From: Flavobacteriaceae bacterium D16
Lineage (GTDB): Bacteria; Bacteroidota; Bacteroidia; Flavobacteriales; Flavobacteriaceae
Reading direction: 5' to 3'
DNA: 64,000 bases
Assembly (NCBI GenBank): GCA_021295155.1
Contig: JAJTJC010000036.1
Span: 434,001-498,000 of the forward strand
In this document: positions 26,669-34,612 of the stretch, piece after piece
How positions within the stretch are numbered: position 1 is the first letter of the stretch
Layout: every line of letters starts with the position of its first letter
The notes under the pieces: generated by a model
Database searches by the model: none
The model's input: only the letters and a program-made list of their open reading frames with translations
What the model was told of the DNA's origin: nothing
Position numbers and translations under genes: made by a program

Positions 26669-26743
26669 CACACTTATTTAACACTCACATTAACCAATAA
26701 TTAATCTGCCTTGATTTCAATTGAGGTATAACACCATTGTATT

Positions 26744-28321
26744 ATGTTCAAGTATTTAAAAAATGACCTTCCTGCAAGCGTAGTGGTCTTCTTTGTAGCG
26801 CTCCCCTTATGTCTCGGGATTGCGCTTGCAAGTGGCGCCCCTTTATTTTCAGGATTGATAGCCGGTATAGTTGGAGGTGTATTTGTAGGATCCCTAAGTG
26901 GTTCGCATATAGGAGTAAGCGGCCCTGCTGCCGGACTTGCGGCCATAGTTCTTACTGCTATTGGCACCTTGGGTAGTTTTGAAAATTTCCTCCTTGCAGT
27001 TGTGCTGGGTGGTGTTATTCAGCTTTTATTTGGCGTTCTGAAAGCGGGGGTAATCGGATATTATTTTCCTTCTTCCGTAATCAAGGGGATGCTCACTGGA
27101 ATCGGAATAATTATCATTCTTAAACAGATCCCGCATTTTTTCGGATATGACGCCACACCTGAAGGAGATTTTTCCTTTATCCAGGATGGGGGTAATACCT
27201 TCACCGAAATTTTCCAAACGTTTAAGTATATCAGTCCGGGCGCTACCCTTATAGCTGTAATTGGACTTGGTATTCTGATTTTATGGGATCGGGTGCTCAC
27301 GCAAAAAGCGAAAATATTTAAACTCGTCCAGGGCCCGCTTGTAGCCGTAGTTGTTGGAATCCTCTTTTTTGTATTTACCCAAAACAACGACTTTTGGAGA
27401 ATTTCTTCAGATCACCTGGTTAGTGTGCCGGTGCCCGAAGATATAGACTCTTTCCTGGGACAATTTAGTTTCCCCAATTTTGGTGCTATTCTCAATACAG
27501 AAGTTTGGATTACAGCCTTTACCATTGCTTTGGTGGCGAGTTTGGAAACGCTGCTCTGTGTTGAAGCTACGGACAAATTAGACCCGGAAAAAAGGGTTAC
27601 ACCAACTAACCGTGAACTGTTAGCGCAGGGAACAGGAAATATCCTTTCAGGAATGATCGGAGGATTGCCCATTACCCAGGTTATCGTAAGGAGTTCGGCA
27701 AATATACAATCCGGAGGACGGACCAAGCTATCGGCTATTATACATGGCTTTTTCCTTCTTATTTCAGTATTGATTATCCCAAGGTTACTCAACATGATTC
27801 CTCTTTCCGTTTTAGCGGCTGTATTATTCATAGTGGGCTACAAGCTAGCTAAACCCACCCTTTTTAAACAGATGTATGCATTGGGATGGAAACAATTTGT
27901 TCCTTTTACAGTAACTGTACTGGGAATTATATTCACCGATTTACTCGTAGGTATCGGCTTGGGATTGGGCGTGGGTATCGTAGTTATCTTATTTAAAAGT
28001 TACCAGAACTCTCATTTCCTTCATATTGAAGATAGAAGTAATGGGCGCCATAAGTTGAAAATGACTCTTGCAGAGGAGGTTACTTTTTTCAACAAGGGAG
28101 CTATTCTGAAAGAGTTAGATGCTATCCCGGAAAATTCATACCTTAAGTTAGATGTTAGAAATACCCGTTATCTGGATAACGACATCATTGAAATACTGGA
28201 GGATTTCTCAGAAAAGGCTAAAACCAGGCACATAGATATTGTTTTAGTCTCCGAAAGAGGGGAAGTGGAAAATCCGGATAGCTACATTGAATTTTTCAAA
28301 CTTTGGCCTAAATCGGCATAA
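26744..28321 (+). CDS. SulP-family anion transporter with short STAS domain
   Basis: A 525-residue membrane transporter. The family start is visible as LPASVVVFFVALPLCLGIAL, followed by SGSHIGVSGPAAGLAAIV and the GGLPITQVIVRSSANIQSGG motif; about 12 spans end near residue 420. The C-terminal STAS domain is present but short (LKLDVRNTRYLDNDIIEIL). A beta-carbonic anhydrase gene follows 18 nt later. SulP members next to or fused with carbonic anhydrases are thought to move bicarbonate; that substrate is inference here, and sulfate cannot be excluded. Confidence 0.88.
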   Translation: MFKYLKNDLPASVVVFFVALPLCLGIALASGAPLFSGLIAGIVGGVFVGSLSGSHIGVSGPAAGLAAIVLTAIGTLGSFENFLLAVVLGGVIQLLFGVLKAGVIGYYFPSSVIKGMLTGIGIIIILKQIPHFFGYDATPEGDFSFIQDGGNTFTEIFQTFKYISPGATLIAVIGLGILILWDRVLTQKAKIFKLVQGPLVAVVVGILFFVFTQNNDFWRISSDHLVSVPVPEDIDSFLGQFSFPNFGAILNTEVWITAFTIALVASLETLLCVEATDKLDPEKRVTPTNRELLAQGTGNILSGMIGGLPITQVIVRSSANIQSGGRTKLSAIIHGFFLLISVLIIPRLLNMIPLSVLAAVLFIVGYKLAKPTLFKQMYALGWKQFVPFTVTVLGIIFTDLLVGIGLGLGVGIVVILFKSYQNSHFLHIEDRSNGRHKLKMTLAEEVTFFNKGAILKELDAIPENSYLKLDVRNTRYLDNDIIEILEDFSEKAKTRHIDIVLVSERGEVENPDSYIEFFKLWPKSA

Positions 28322-28339
28322 CCATATAAAATAAGCAAA

Positions 28340-28972
28340 ATGATAAATGCACATACCAAAGAATCTCAATCCCTAATCAGTCCTGAGGGTGCTGTAACCC
28401 TCCTGAAGGAAGGAAATGCGAGATTTCGGAAAAATAATAAAGCTGATCGGGACCTTATGGTTCAGGTAGCGCAGACCACCGGCGGGCAGTACCCATTTGC
28501 CACCATCCTTAGCTGTATCGATTCACGTGTTTCTTCAGAGCTGATTTTTGATCAGGGTATTGGTGATATTTTTAGTGCACGTGTTGCGGGTAACATAGTT
28601 AACGAAGACCTGTTGGGGAGTATGGAATTTGCATGCAAGCTCGCTGGCACCAGGGTAATTGTAGTACTGGGACATACCAGTTGCGGAGCTGTAAAAGGCG
28701 CCTGTGATGACGCCAAATTGGGGAATCTCACCGCACTGGTAAGTAAGATCAAACCCGCGGTAACGGCTGTGACGCAGCCCGAAGACCCTAAATTGCGTAA
28801 TTCCAAAAACCTCGAGTTTGTAGATCGGGTAGCAGAAATGAATGTAAACCTTACCCTTGAAGATATTCGAAAGAAAAGTCCCGTCCTCAAAGAAATGGAA
28901 GACAATGGGGAAATCCAGATCCGGGGCGCCATGTACGATATCAACACAGGAGAAGTTACTTTTATGGATTAA
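28340..28972 (+). CDS. Beta-class carbonic anhydrase
   Basis: Interconverts CO2 and bicarbonate. The 210-residue protein has zinc ligands Cys59, His112 and Cys115 and the active-site dyad Asp61-Arg63, in the blocks SCIDSRVSSE and GHTSCGAVKGAC. There is no signal peptide, so it is cytosolic. It is the last gene of the small protein/SulP/CA unit and is followed by a clear terminator at 28998-29028, so the second SulP gene is a separate unit. Confidence 0.94.
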   Translation: MINAHTKESQSLISPEGAVTLLKEGNARFRKNNKADRDLMVQVAQTTGGQYPFATILSCIDSRVSSELIFDQGIGDIFSARVAGNIVNEDLLGSMEFACKLAGTRVIVVLGHTSCGAVKGACDDAKLGNLTALVSKIKPAVTAVTQPEDPKLRNSKNLEFVDRVAEMNVNLTLEDIRKKSPVLKEMEDNGEIQIRGAMYDINTGEVTFMD

Positions 28973-28997
28973 AAATTATGGTGCTAAAAATTTGAAT

Positions 28998-29028
28998 GCC
29001 TCTGAATTGAAAATCAGGGGCTTTTTTT
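28998..29028 (+). terminator. Rho-independent terminator after the carbonic anhydrase gene
   Basis: GCCTCTGA (28998-29005) pairs with TCAGGGGC (29014-29021) across an 8-nt loop with one G-U pair, followed by seven T. It sits 26 nt after the carbonic anhydrase stop. Confidence 0.8.
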
Positions 29029-29079
29029 CATTTAAATGCTGTAATTTGCTTACGATATCATAACAACCTAACTATAACT

Positions 29080-30939
29080 TTGGGAAAACTGTTTACACAT
29101 ATTCGGGGTGACTTATTGGGTGGTATTACTGCTGGTGTTGTAGCCCTTCCACTGGCACTGGCATTCGGCGTATCTTCAGGTCTTGGTCCAAGTGCGGGGC
29201 TTTATGGGGCCATCTTCATCAGTTTTTTTGCTGCATTATTTGGAGGTACTAACACACAGATATCCGGGCCAACCGCCCCGATGACTGCCGTGAGTATGGT
29301 GGTTATTGCCGGGATAATTGGAATTTATGACGGAAGTGTGGAAAAAGCGCTGCCTGCCATTCTATCTGTATTCCTAATGGCCGGACTGTTCCAGATCGGG
29401 CTGGGCCTCCTGGGTATTGGCCGCTATATCCGCTACATCCCCTATCCGGTAGTATCAGGTTTTATGACGGCAATCGGGCTTATTATAATAATCACCCAGA
29501 TTATGCCTGCCATTGGTTATTATCCCAGGGAAGATCAATCCTATGTGGAGCCTTTCAAACCCCTTGCAGAAGAACTGATTCTGGAAAACATCCTCAGGGA
29601 AGAAGCAGGGGAAGGCATCCTGGTTTTAGAGGATTTTGAGGAGACCATTGCACGTGCAGAAAAAATCAGTGATCAAACAATCGCAGAAGATGCTCGGACA
29701 TTAGCGGCCAAGGAGGCTTCTGGTGTCATAGGGGCCCTAAAGGTATTGCCCAGGGGATTGAAAAATATTAACTGGTTAGAAGTCATCCTTACCCTGGTCA
29801 CGGTTATTATTATTTATGGCTTTAGGCGTATTACCAAGGTTGTGCCCAGTACCCTGGTGGCATTGGTTGTTGTATCCGGCGTTGCCTTTGGTTTCAACCT
29901 GGATTACAGGACCATAGAACAAATCCCCGAAGGTTTTCCGGTTCCGAATCTTGAATTATTTACCGAGTTCAAATTCAGTGTAATCAGCCCCTATATCTTT
30001 ACCGCACTTACACTGGCGCTCTTAGGAGCTATAGATTCCCTGCTTACTTCTGTAGTAGCCGACAACATGACCAAAACCAAACACAAGCCAAATAAAGAAC
30101 TGGTAGGTCAGGGAATAGGCAACACTATTGCAGCTATTTTTGGGGGACTACCGGGAGCAGGAGCCACTATCAGAACTGTGGTTAACATAAATTCCGGAGG
30201 TAAAACCCGCATTTCGGGAATGATCTCAAGTATTTTACTTTTAATGATACTGCTGGCCATGGGGCCTGTTGCCTCTAAGATTCCGGCAGCTGTACTCGCA
30301 GGTATCCTGATCACCGTGGGAATTAGTGTAATGGATTATAAAGGTCTTCGGGCAATTCCGAGCCTTCCCAAGGATATTACATTGGGCCCATTGAAATTGA
30401 GCTCTGAGGTAATTATAATGCTCATGGTGCTGGCCCTTTCCACTTTCTGGAATCTGGTTTATGCAGTAGGGATAGGTCTCGTAATTGCTTCTTTGATGTT
30501 TATGAAGAGAATAGGTGACCTTACGGCCAAAAGGTCGGATGTTAAGTCGCTCTCCAGGGAAGTTGCCTGGGCTGATGAAAAAAATTTTCCTGCATCCCTT
30601 AAAGAAGAAGTATTCATTAAGCACATTAAGGGTCCTTTATTTTTTGGTACGACCAGCGATTTCCTGGCACTTACAGAGCAAATCCCGGACAATGCCAAAA
30701 CCGTAATTATTCGATTGGGGCGCACACAGTATATGGATCAATCCGGGCTATATGCCATGGAAGAGATGTTACAGGAAATGCGTAAGAGAGAGGTCCAGGT
30801 CTTATTTGTAAATGTTCTGGATCAACCACGATATATGATGGAGCGGATTGATATTATTCCGGATCTGGTGCCTAATGAGCACATTTTTAAGACCTTTAAA
30901 TCTTGTGTCTTATGGATCAAAGAACAGAATTCCCACTAA
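29080..30939 (+). CDS. SulP-family anion transporter with STAS domain (second copy)
   Basis: A 619-residue SulP transporter with the family start IRGDLLGGITAGVVALPLAL, GGTNTQISGPTAPMTAVSMV and GGLPGAGATIRTVVNINSGG, and a full C-terminal STAS domain (VIIRLGRTQYMDQSGLYAME). No ATG is available upstream; the start is the TTG at 29080, giving MGKLFTHIRGDL, which fits the family. It carries an acidic, Glu-rich insertion of about 85 residues near positions 148-232 between membrane spans, absent from the first SulP protein. It is separated from the carbonic anhydrase by a terminator. Confidence 0.87.
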   Translation: MGKLFTHIRGDLLGGITAGVVALPLALAFGVSSGLGPSAGLYGAIFISFFAALFGGTNTQISGPTAPMTAVSMVVIAGIIGIYDGSVEKALPAILSVFLMAGLFQIGLGLLGIGRYIRYIPYPVVSGFMTAIGLIIIITQIMPAIGYYPREDQSYVEPFKPLAEELILENILREEAGEGILVLEDFEETIARAEKISDQTIAEDARTLAAKEASGVIGALKVLPRGLKNINWLEVILTLVTVIIIYGFRRITKVVPSTLVALVVVSGVAFGFNLDYRTIEQIPEGFPVPNLELFTEFKFSVISPYIFTALTLALLGAIDSLLTSVVADNMTKTKHKPNKELVGQGIGNTIAAIFGGLPGAGATIRTVVNINSGGKTRISGMISSILLLMILLAMGPVASKIPAAVLAGILITVGISVMDYKGLRAIPSLPKDITLGPLKLSSEVIIMLMVLALSTFWNLVYAVGIGLVIASLMFMKRIGDLTAKRSDVKSLSREVAWADEKNFPASLKEEVFIKHIKGPLFFGTTSDFLALTEQIPDNAKTVIIRLGRTQYMDQSGLYAMEEMLQEMRKREVQVLFVNVLDQPRYMMERIDIIPDLVPNEHIFKTFKSCVLWIKEQNSH

Positions 30940-31002
30940 TGATCACCTGATTATAATTATGTACTTATTACTGCGGTAACCTGACTAATTTAAGAATTGT
31001 AT

Positions 31003-31010
31003 TACCTTTG
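31003..31010 (+). promoter_or_regulatory. Predicted -7 box for pheS
   Basis: TACCTTTG matches TAnnTTTG exactly, 45 nt before the chosen pheS start. A TTG at 30997 is too close to serve as a -33 element. Confidence 0.4.
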
Positions 31011-31055
31011 TCCCTGTTTTAAGATCGCTGAAAAGCCCTGATCATGGAGCATAAC

Positions 31056-32075
31056 ATGATAGATGAACTCAAAGAACATATTGCCGAAGTAGAACGCTTT
31101 TCTGCGGACAACCTGGAAGCTGTGGAATCTTTTCGGATCAAGTATCTGGGCAAGAAAGGAGTGCTGAATGAATATTTTGCTGCTTTTAAGACCATTCCTA
31201 ATGATCAGAAAAAGGAATTCGGGAAAACCATCAACTTACTGAAGTCCAAGGCAACTGATCGTGTTACTTCATTGAAAAACAGCCTGGATAGTCAGCAGAG
31301 TGTTGGCCAGAAGTACGGTGACCTTACACGGCCTGGGGAGAGCATGCCTTTAGGTTCACGGCATCCTATTTCCATTGTAAAGAATCAGATCATTGATATC
31401 TTCTCCCGAATCGGGTTTAATGTTTCTGAAGGTCCTGAGATTGAAGATGACTGGCATAATTTTACGGCGCTCAACCTGCCGGAACACCACCCTGCCCGTG
31501 ATATGCAGGATACTTTCTTCATTCAAACCAACCCGGATATTCTTTTGAGGACCCATACGTCCTCAGTTCAGGTGCGTTACATGGAAAAACACAAGCCGCC
31601 TATTCGTACCATATCCCCCGGGCGGGTATATCGCAATGAAGCGATTTCTGCGCGTTCACATTGTTTTTTTCATCAGGTCGAAGGCCTTTACATAGACAGG
31701 AATGTTTCCTTTGCCGATTTGAAACAAACCCTGCAATACTTTACCCAGGAACTTTTTGGCAAGTCGAAGATTCGCTTACGCCCTTCCTATTTCCCATTCA
31801 CGGAACCCAGTGCTGAAGTTGATGTATATTGGGGCTTAGAGACTGAAACGGATTACAGGATGACAAAGGGAACTGGCTGGCTGGAAATTATGGGTTGCGG
31901 CATGGTAGATCCCAACGTGTTGGATAATTGTGGAATAGATTCTAAAGAGTTTTCCGGATTCGCCTTTGGTATGGGAATTGACCGGATTGCCCTATTGCTC
32001 CACCAAATTTCAGATATCAGACTACTTAGTGAAAACGATATTCGATTTCTTGAGCAATTCAAGAGTGCCCTGTAA
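31056..32075 (+). CDS. pheS: Phenylalanyl-tRNA synthetase alpha subunit
   Basis: Charges tRNA-Phe as part of the alpha2-beta2 synthetase. The 339-residue product from 31056 begins MIDELKEHIAEVE, like other PheS proteins; the ATG at 31044 would add four residues. The N-terminal coiled coil is followed by the class II catalytic core: motif 2 region SPGRVYRNEAISARSHCFFH, the segment FPFTEPSAEVDVYW, and motif 3 FAFGMGIDRIALLLH. pheT is not adjacent, so the subunits are unlinked in this organism as in many Bacteroidota. Confidence 0.96.
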   Translation: MIDELKEHIAEVERFSADNLEAVESFRIKYLGKKGVLNEYFAAFKTIPNDQKKEFGKTINLLKSKATDRVTSLKNSLDSQQSVGQKYGDLTRPGESMPLGSRHPISIVKNQIIDIFSRIGFNVSEGPEIEDDWHNFTALNLPEHHPARDMQDTFFIQTNPDILLRTHTSSVQVRYMEKHKPPIRTISPGRVYRNEAISARSHCFFHQVEGLYIDRNVSFADLKQTLQYFTQELFGKSKIRLRPSYFPFTEPSAEVDVYWGLETETDYRMTKGTGWLEIMGCGMVDPNVLDNCGIDSKEFSGFAFGMGIDRIALLLHQISDIRLLSENDIRFLEQFKSAL

Positions 32076-32118
32076 TCAGCGCTTTACTCCTTTTTAAAAA
32101 TGGAAGTTAATGGAAAAC

Positions 32119-32586
32119 TTACCATTGGTTGTATGTATTTATGCTTAATTGTGCATTGTAATATTTGGGGTCTCCGGTAACTTCCTTTCCCAGCCATGTG
32201 GGTTTTTCAAATGGCTCATCAGGCTCTTCCAGCTCCACTTCAGCAACAATCAAACCGGCATTAGCCCCTTCAAATACATCTACTTCAAAAACATGTTTGC
32301 CGTACGGAATTCGATATCTTGTTTTAGCAATTATTGTCCCTTTACAAAGATCCAGTAACTGCCGGGCTTCATGTTCCGTAATATCGCGTTCCCATTCGAA
32401 CCTGCTGATCCCTGCCTGGTCTGATATTCCTTTTACTGTGATTTTTCCGGAACTGTTTTGTAGTCGCACCCGCACAGTTCTTTCCGGATCGGTACTCAAA
32501 AAGCCTTGTCTTATATGCAATTCCGCCTTAGCCTCAGCTTTGAATTTGTCAGAATTTACCAAAAACTTTCGCTCTACTTCTCTCAT
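32119..32586 (-). CDS. CYTH-domain protein (triphosphatase/adenylate cyclase class IV fold)
   Basis: A 155-residue CYTH protein. The N-terminal ExExK signature appears as EVERKF right after the chosen ATG at 32586 (MREVERKFLV), and paired basic/acidic tunnel residues follow in TVRVRLQ, KITVKG, TRYRIPY and VAEVELEEPDEPF. Members of this fold hydrolyse inorganic or nucleoside triphosphates. Three earlier in-frame residues from other start codons are possible up to 32616 but add a non-conserved N-terminus. It is divergent from dinB, with 57 nt between start codons. Confidence 0.88.
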   Translation of the reverse strand: MREVERKFLVNSDKFKAEAKAELHIRQGFLSTDPERTVRVRLQNSSGKITVKGISDQAGISRFEWERDITEHEARQLLDLCKGTIIAKTRYRIPYGKHVFEVDVFEGANAGLIVAEVELEEPDEPFEKPTWLGKEVTGDPKYYNAQLSINTYNQW

Positions 32587-32607
32587 ATCGATGTCCCCCC
32601 TGAATGG

Positions 32608-32640
32608 TTGCATCATTAACGAAGATAAGCTTTAAATTTG
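32608..32640 (+). promoter_or_regulatory. Predicted dinB promoter, possibly giving a leaderless mRNA
   Basis: TTG at 32608-32610, a 22-nt spacer and TAAATTTG at 32633-32640 match the flavobacterial consensus. With the box centred at about -7, transcription would start at about 32644, the A of the dinB ATG. No untranslated leader is then left. Confidence 0.55.
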
Positions 32641-32643
32641 TTT

Positions 32644-33741
32644 ATGGCCGCTCCCCCTCCCATACGCAAAATCATCCACGTAGACATGGATGCCTTTTAT
32701 GCCTCCGTAGAGCAACTGGACAATCCAGCACTTAATGGAAAGCCCATAGCTGTTGGCGGAGGGGAAACACGAGGTGTTGTTTCTGCTGCCAGTTATGAAG
32801 CACGTAAATATGGCGTGAAAAGCGCACTTAGTGGTTATCTTGCCAAACAACGTTGCCCGGACCTCATCTTTGTCAAACCACGCTTCGATCGCTACAGAGA
32901 AATCTCCCGGGCCGTCAGACAAATCTTTCTTGATTATACCGATCTTGTAGAGCCGCTATCCCTGGATGAAGCTTATCTTGACGTTACCGAAAACAAGTTG
33001 GGTAATCCTTCCGCAACGCTGATCGCGAAGGAAATAAGGTCCCGTATTTTCAAGGAGCTGGGACTCACAGCCTCCGCAGGAATATCCATCAACAAATTCA
33101 TCGCCAAGGTGGCCAGTGATATCAATAAACCCAACGGACAGAAAACCGTCGGTCCTGAAGCGGTATTGTCTTTTCTTCAAAAACTCGAGATTCGCAAGTT
33201 CTATGGTGTTGGTAAGGTTACGGCCGAAAAAATGTACCAACTTGGTATTTTTACCGGACAAGATCTGAAAAAACATTCACTGGAATTCCTGGAATCTCAT
33301 TTTGGTAAAAGTGGCTTACACTATTATCAGGTAGTGCGTGGCATACATCTCTCTCCGGTAAAATCAGATAGAAACCCTAAAAGTATTGGGGCAGAAAGAA
33401 CCTTTTCAGAGAACCTGAGTAGTGAAATTTTCATGCTGGAGCGTTTGGATCGCATTGCTAATGAGCTAGATAAACGGCTTTCCAAAAAGAAACTGGCAGG
33501 TAAAACAATCACCTTAAAGATCAAATACAGTGATTTCAATTTACAAACCCGGAGTAAAACCCTTCAGGAATACATTTCCAGCCATGGAGATATCCTAGAG
33601 GAAGCCAGGTCCTTGTTGTATCAGGAAAAACTATATAACTCAGTGCGATTATTGGGTATTTCGCTTTCTAATTTGAATACAGGACAAGAGTTAGAAAAAG
33701 AGGAGGAAAGCGTTTCGGTTCAACTCAAATTTGAATTCTGA
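32644..33741 (+). CDS. dinB: DNA polymerase IV (Y family)
   Basis: An error-prone translesion polymerase (365 aa). Catalytic carboxylates lie in HVDMDAFYASVE and LSLDEAYLDV, and the C-terminal little-finger domain is present to LKFEF, although no clear clamp-binding motif is visible at the extreme end. I chose the ATG at 32644 over the TTG at 32638 because the TTG is part of the -7 box. The first catalytic Asp precedes an internal Met, which rules out a later start. No lexA-type operator is evident. Confidence 0.94.
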   Translation: MAAPPPIRKIIHVDMDAFYASVEQLDNPALNGKPIAVGGGETRGVVSAASYEARKYGVKSALSGYLAKQRCPDLIFVKPRFDRYREISRAVRQIFLDYTDLVEPLSLDEAYLDVTENKLGNPSATLIAKEIRSRIFKELGLTASAGISINKFIAKVASDINKPNGQKTVGPEAVLSFLQKLEIRKFYGVGKVTAEKMYQLGIFTGQDLKKHSLEFLESHFGKSGLHYYQVVRGIHLSPVKSDRNPKSIGAERTFSENLSSEIFMLERLDRIANELDKRLSKKKLAGKTITLKIKYSDFNLQTRSKTLQEYISSHGDILEEARSLLYQEKLYNSVRLLGISLSNLNTGQELEKEEESVSVQLKFEF

Positions 33742-33866
33742 TACAGGCTTGTTTTTGATCATTTTCTATCGGAAATCCCCGTCACACCAAGCTCCTATTT
33801 AGGTGAGTATGCTCATCACTTATGCATAGAATTTCCTTATTTCATCATATTTTCTGTTTATTGTTT

Positions 33867-33884
33867 GCCCTTTATTAAAAGGGC
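33867..33884. other. Short perfect hairpin in the dinB-PAS intergenic region
   Basis: The 320-nt gap between dinB and the PAS gene (33742-34061) holds no gene. GCCCTTT and AAAGGGC (7 bp) flank the loop ATTA at 33867-33884. The following bases, TTAGTAGC, are not a T-run, so it is a weak terminator at best. It may be a protein site or an mRNA end structure for dinB. Confidence 0.35.
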
Positions 33885-33985
33885 TTAGTAGCATTCTTTT
33901 AAACAAAACTGTTAATCTTTTGCAGATATTTTATCAGCTCTGAGGGATTTGCTAGTATTGACGAAAAATTGTTATGAAATTGAAA

Positions 33986-34015
33986 GTTTTTTGTATCAAT
34001 TCTGTTACAAAAAAC
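33986..34015. promoter_or_regulatory. Perfect 10-bp inverted repeat upstream of the PAS gene
   Basis: GTTTTTTGTA (33986-33995) and TACAAAAAAC (34006-34015) are exact reverse complements separated by 10 nt. The repeat lies 46 nt before the PAS start and is AT-rich, more like an operator than a terminator. The binding factor is unknown. Confidence 0.4.
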
Positions 34016-34061
34016 GGACTGGACAAAAGATTTAAAACTAAACTTCCAAAGCGTTTATTCT

Positions 34062-34583
34062 ATGCAGGAAATCAAAAATTTTGATAAAGCAGCTGAGAAA
34101 TATTACACCAAACTAAAGTTTAATTCACTTCCACTTTTATCCTGGGATATTTTTGGGCAGCATTATCAGAAAATTAGTGCGTTTTTTAATGACCTGGCGG
34201 ATTTCAGTGTTATTGCTAAACACAGTAACTGGAAAACCCATTCTGAAATTAAGAAAGCCTTGTTGGAAAAAGATCAAATTGTAATAGTAACCGATCCGGA
34301 GTTAAATATCGTTAAAGCGTCCCACAACATCTTTCACATGAACGGATATTCACAGGAAGAGATTATTGGGCAAAAACCAAAGATATTTCAGGGCCCGGAT
34401 ACCTGTAAGCAAACTACACAGTACATTTCGAAAGCGATACAGCAGCAGAAATCATTTGAAACTACAGTTTTAAACTATCGTAAGGACGGCAGTGCATACA
34501 AATGCTGGATCAAAGGAGAGCCTGTTTTTAACAAAAAGGGCAAGGTGGTACACTTTATCGCGTACGAAAAGGAGGTTGCCTAG
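34062..34583 (+). CDS. Stand-alone PAS-domain protein
   Basis: A 173-residue protein: about 65 N-terminal residues of unknown helical fold, then one PAS domain with KDQIVIVTDPELNIVKASHN, MNGYSQEEIIGQKPKIFQG and a PAC tail YRKDGSAYKCWIKGEPVFNK. The motif GQKPKIFQGPDT occupies the place of the flavin-binding GxNCRFLQ of LOV domains, but the photoactive Cys is replaced by Pro, so a blue-light photocycle is unlikely. No output domain is present, and it does not lie in an operon. It may be a sensory adaptor. Confidence 0.8.
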   Translation: MQEIKNFDKAAEKYYTKLKFNSLPLLSWDIFGQHYQKISAFFNDLADFSVIAKHSNWKTHSEIKKALLEKDQIVIVTDPELNIVKASHNIFHMNGYSQEEIIGQKPKIFQGPDTCKQTTQYISKAIQQQKSFETTVLNYRKDGSAYKCWIKGEPVFNKKGKVVHFIAYEKEVA

Positions 34584-34612
34584 AAGTGTTTAGGTTTTCT
34601 GAATTTTACTTC

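Noticed and set aside
29075-29082. TAACTTTG as a promoter box for the second SulP gene
   Set aside because: It overlaps the TTG start codon, so a transcript from it would begin inside the coding region. It is probably chance.
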